Below, piece after piece: positions 5,041 through 6,975 of a stretch of 6,975 bases of DNA. This DNA comes from Longimicrobium sp. (GTDB lineage: Bacteria; Gemmatimonadota; Gemmatimonadetes; Longimicrobiales; Longimicrobiaceae): NCBI GenBank assembly GCA_030446945.1, contig JAUJMI010000193.1, positions 1-6,975 on the forward strand. The letters run 5' to 3'. Positions within the stretch are counted from its first letter, which is position 1; each line of letters opens with the position of its first letter. The translations under genes were made by a program, and so were the position numbers. The notes under the pieces were generated by a model. The model saw nothing but the letters and a program-made list of their open reading frames with translations, searched no databases and was not told where the DNA came from.

Positions 5041-6261
5041 ATGGAGATCAACATCAACTGCAGACTCGCCGCGGCGCTCGCCGGGCGGATGCGCGAAGCC
5101 CGCGAGGACCTCACGCGCCGCTGGCTGGAGCGGATCGTGGCGCGCGTGGAGATCGACCCCAACCGCGTCTTTCCCACCGACGACCTGCTGGACCACGTCC
5201 CGCTGCTGATGGACCGCATCGCGGACTACATGGAGGATCCGGCGGACGAGATCAGCGCCGACGCGCCGGTCACCGCCAAGGCGATCGAGCTGGGGGAGCT
5301 GCGCTACTCGCAGGGCTTCGACGCGCACGAGATCCTCAAGGAGTACGAGATCCTGGGCGGCGTCCTCTTCGCCTTCCTGGTGCGCACGGTGGGCGACATC
5401 GACGAGGAGTGCACGCGCCCCGAGCTGCTGGCGTGCGCGCATCGCCTCTTCCGCGCCGTCGCCGTCATCCAGCAGGTGACCACCACACATTACCTGCGCC
5501 TGGCCGCCGAGCGGGTGAACGAGCGCGAGGAGCGGCTGCGCGGCTTCAACCGCATGGTGTCGCACGAGCTCAAGAACCGCATCGGCGCCGTGCTGGGCGC
5601 CGGGCAGCTCCTGGCCGACCCCGACATCTCGGCCGACCCGTCGCGGCGCGAGCGCTTCTCCGGCATCGTGGTGGACAACGCGCAGGCGATGCAGGGGGCG
5701 CTGGAGAACCTGATCGAGCTGTCTCGGATGGACCCGGGGATGCGCCGCCAGCGCAATGTGGTGCTCCCCAGCGTGGTGGCGGAGGCGGCGCGGCAGCTCC
5801 GCGAGATGGCGCAGTCGGCCGGCGTGGAGGTGCGCATCGACCCCGAGGTGCCGCAGGTGGAGGTCAACGCGGCGGCGGTGGAGCTGGCGCTCACCAACTA
5901 CCTGTCCAACGCCATCAAGTACTCCGATCCCGCCGCCGTTCCGCGCTGGGTGCGGATCGGCGGGCACCTGGAGCCGGGCGGGGAGCTGGTGGTGGAGGTG
6001 GAGGACAACGGGCTGGGGGTGCCGCCGGAGAAGCGCGCCGACCTCTTCACCCGCTTCTTCCGCGCGCACGGCGAAACGGTCACGGGGATCGAGGGCACCG
6101 GACTGGGGCTGAGCATCGTGCGCGAGACGGCGGAGGCGCTGGGCGGGCGGGCCTGGGCGGAGTTCGACCGCCCCGAGGGCTCACGCTTCCTGATCTCGCT
6201 CCCCTCGCGCCGAGCCGAGGACCGGCAGGCGGCACTTCCCCAGGCGGACGGGGAGGGCTAG
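5041..6261 (+). CDS. Soluble sensor histidine kinase with RsbRD-type N-terminal domain
   Basis: A 406-residue cytoplasmic kinase with no transmembrane segment. Residues about 10-140 resemble the RsbRD N-terminal domain (PF14361), a helical sensor module best known from sigma-B regulators: LAGRMREAREDLTRRWLERI, then ELRYSQGFDAHEILKEYEIL. A short coiled linker (LAAERVNEREERLRGFN) leads to the HisKA domain with phospho-acceptor His175 in SHELKN. The ATPase domain follows: N-box NYLSN (286-290), G1 VEDNGLGVPPEKR (DxGxG at 322-326), F-box LFTRFF and G2 GTGLGL (352-357). All catalytic boxes are intact. No receiver domain or response regulator is nearby, so it is an orphan kinase. An upstream ATG (4996) would add 15 residues, but those codons (CTT, GAA, CTT, CGA, GCA) are atypical here, so 5041 is preferred. 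It probably senses a cytoplasmic or protein-borne signal; the signal is unknown. Confidence 0.92.
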   Translation: MEININCRLAAALAGRMREAREDLTRRWLERIVARVEIDPNRVFPTDDLLDHVPLLMDRIADYMEDPADEISADAPVTAKAIELGELRYSQGFDAHEILKEYEILGGVLFAFLVRTVGDIDEECTRPELLACAHRLFRAVAVIQQVTTTHYLRLAAERVNEREERLRGFNRMVSHELKNRIGAVLGAGQLLADPDISADPSRRERFSGIVVDNAQAMQGALENLIELSRMDPGMRRQRNVVLPSVVAEAARQLREMAQSAGVEVRIDPEVPQVEVNAAAVELALTNYLSNAIKYSDPAAVPRWVRIGGHLEPGGELVVEVEDNGLGVPPEKRADLFTRFFRAHGETVTGIEGTGLGLSIVRETAEALGGRAWAEFDRPEGSRFLISLPSRRAEDRQAALPQADGEG

Positions 6262-6281
6262 CTTTTGCGAACCGCTACACC

Positions 6282-6356
6282 ACCACAGAGAGGATACGGC
6301 CAGAAGGGGGAGAGTGACATCCGTGTCCTCTCCTTGCTCCTCCGTGTCTCTGTGTG
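6282..6356. repeat. Nested inverted repeat between the kinase gene and glgP
   Basis: The outer imperfect arms are ACCACAGAGAGGATACGG (6282-6299) and CCGTGTCTCTGTGTG (6342-6356). Inside is a strong hairpin: GGAGAG/CTCTCC (6309-6314 with 6328-6333) continuing into GACA/TGTC (6316-6319 with 6324-6327), with one bulged T and a TCCG loop. It lies 20 bases after the kinase stop and 37 before the glgP start. It could block read-through or shape the glgP leader, but no T-run follows, so it is not a textbook terminator. It resembles a dispersed CACAGAGA-type repeat I associate with Longimicrobium-like genomes. Confidence 0.6.
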
Positions 6357-6393
6357 AAACCGCCGTTCCCACATCTTTGAGCATCTGCTGACC

Positions 6394-6975
6394 ATGTCAG
6401 AATCTACGGTCCTGGACGCGGGGCGCCGCACCACGCGTGTGGATGCGCTCAAGCGGGCCATCGACGACCACATCAAGTACACCCTGGCCCGCGACCGCCA
6501 CTCGGCCACCGAGCGCGACGTGTACATGAGCGCCGCGTGGGCGCTGCGCGACCGCATGGCCGGCCAGTGGGCCGACACGCAGGCGCGCTACCACAACCAG
6601 AACGCCAAGCGCGTCTACTACCTGTCGCTTGAGTTCCTCATGGGGCGCACCTTTGGGAACGCCATGCTGAACCTGGGGATGGGGGACGCCGCCGCCGAGG
6701 CGCTTGTCGAGGTGGGCTACCGCGTGGAGGAGCTGGAGGAGGTGGAGCCCGACGCCGGCCTGGGGAACGGCGGCCTGGGGCGCCTCGCCGCCTGCTACCT
6801 GGACTCCATGGCCACGCTGGAGCTTCCCGGCTACGGCTACGGCATCCGCTATCAGCACGGGATCTTCAAGCAGGCCATCGCGGGCGGCCGTCAGCTGGAA
6901 AAGGCCGACAACTGGCTGCGCGACGACAACCCGTGGGAGATCGCCCGCCCCGACCGCACCTACCCGGTGAAGTTC
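6394..6975 (+). CDS. glgP: Glycogen/alpha-glucan phosphorylase, N-terminal part (cut by right edge)
   Basis: The first 194 residues of a glycogen phosphorylase (GT35, typically about 800-850 residues, so roughly a quarter is present). The enzyme releases glucose-1-phosphate from alpha-1,4-glucan ends using phosphate and pyridoxal phosphate, in the cytoplasm. Diagnostic blocks are VYYLSLEFLMGRTFGNAMLN (74-93), EPDAGLGNGGLGRLAACYLD (118-137, the conserved GNGGLGRLAAC loop) and GYGYGIRYQHGIFKQ (146-160), followed by NWLRDDNPWEIARP. The PLP lysine lies beyond the edge. The N-terminus is short and direct, as in bacterial enzymes, without the phosphoserine/AMP regulatory extension of the animal muscle form. 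The start is ATG 6394: upstream sequence is repeat-like and the family alignment begins soon after. No good Shine-Dalgarno is seen. The frame is open to the last base. No other glycogen gene is in the window. Confidence 0.96.
   Translation, partial: MSESTVLDAGRRTTRVDALKRAIDDHIKYTLARDRHSATERDVYMSAAWALRDRMAGQWADTQARYHNQNAKRVYYLSLEFLMGRTFGNAMLNLGMGDAAAEALVEVGYRVEELEEVEPDAGLGNGGLGRLAACYLDSMATLELPGYGYGIRYQHGIFKQAIAGGRQLEKADNWLRDDNPWEIARPDRTYPVKF

Noticed and set aside
4654..6069. 471-aa minus-strand ORF antisense to the histidine kinase
   Set aside because: His/Leu/Arg/Val-rich antisense reading of a high-GC coding region; the plus strand has intact H, N, G1 and G2 boxes.
6397..6858. 153-aa minus-strand ORF antisense to glgP
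   Set aside because: Shadow of the glycogen phosphorylase coding frame, which is strongly conserved and open to the window end.
1..6975. CRISPR array, tRNA/rRNA, insertion sequence, prophage or defence island
   Set aside because: No regularly spaced direct repeats with unique spacers, no cloverleaf or rRNA-like segment recognised, and no transposase, integrase, nuclease or other defence protein in any frame.

Overview
The window is high-GC DNA (third codon positions overwhelmingly G or C) from a free-living, probably environmental bacterium. The gene content is generic. The spacers hold families of short palindromic elements (one type containing a TCATCCTGAG...AAGGATCTA pattern, one with AGTCCGC/GCGGACT and GCGAAT/ATTCGC arms, one with CACAGAGA/TCTCTGTG arms). 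I associate these from memory with Gemmatimonadota, especially Longimicrobium-like genomes. That taxonomic placement is inference; a search would settle it.

Layout, left to right: (1) a leftward gene cut by the left edge, of which a proline-rich cytoplasmic N-terminus and one transmembrane helix are visible; (2) a divergent, rightward AI-2E/PerM-family membrane protein (373-1560); (3) a gene-free stretch of about 375 bases packed with repeats: a heptamer-period G-rich tract with G-quadruplex potential, two inverted copies of a 75-bp repeat, a small hairpin and a short direct repeat; (4) a rightward DUF1611 P-loop protein (about 1937-3046); (5) a 294-base convergent spacer that looks like one multi-hairpin dispersed repeat; (6) a leftward YggX-type Fe(2+)-trafficking protein with two CxxC pairs (3341-3619) and a plausible sigma70 promoter; (7) a possible 67-residue rightward ORF (3725-3928); (8) a leftward lipoprotein of the class A beta-lactamase / serine hydrolase fold with a non-canonical omega loop (3932-4837); (9) a divergent, rightward soluble histidine kinase with an RsbRD-type N-terminal sensor domain (about 5041-6261); (10) a spacer containing a nested hairpin repeat; (11) the first 194 residues of glycogen phosphorylase glgP, running off the right edge.

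No two neighbours are close enough to form an obvious operon. Most genes look singly transcribed and separated by promoter regions or repeats. Themes are housekeeping and stress: iron/oxidative protection, envelope hydrolase, signalling, carbon storage. I see no phage, CRISPR, insertion sequence, RNA gene or clear new multi-gene system. The most unusual material is the repeat architecture of the spacers, the beta-lactamase-fold protein without the usual omega-loop motif, and the RsbRD-kinase fusion with no response regulator beside it.
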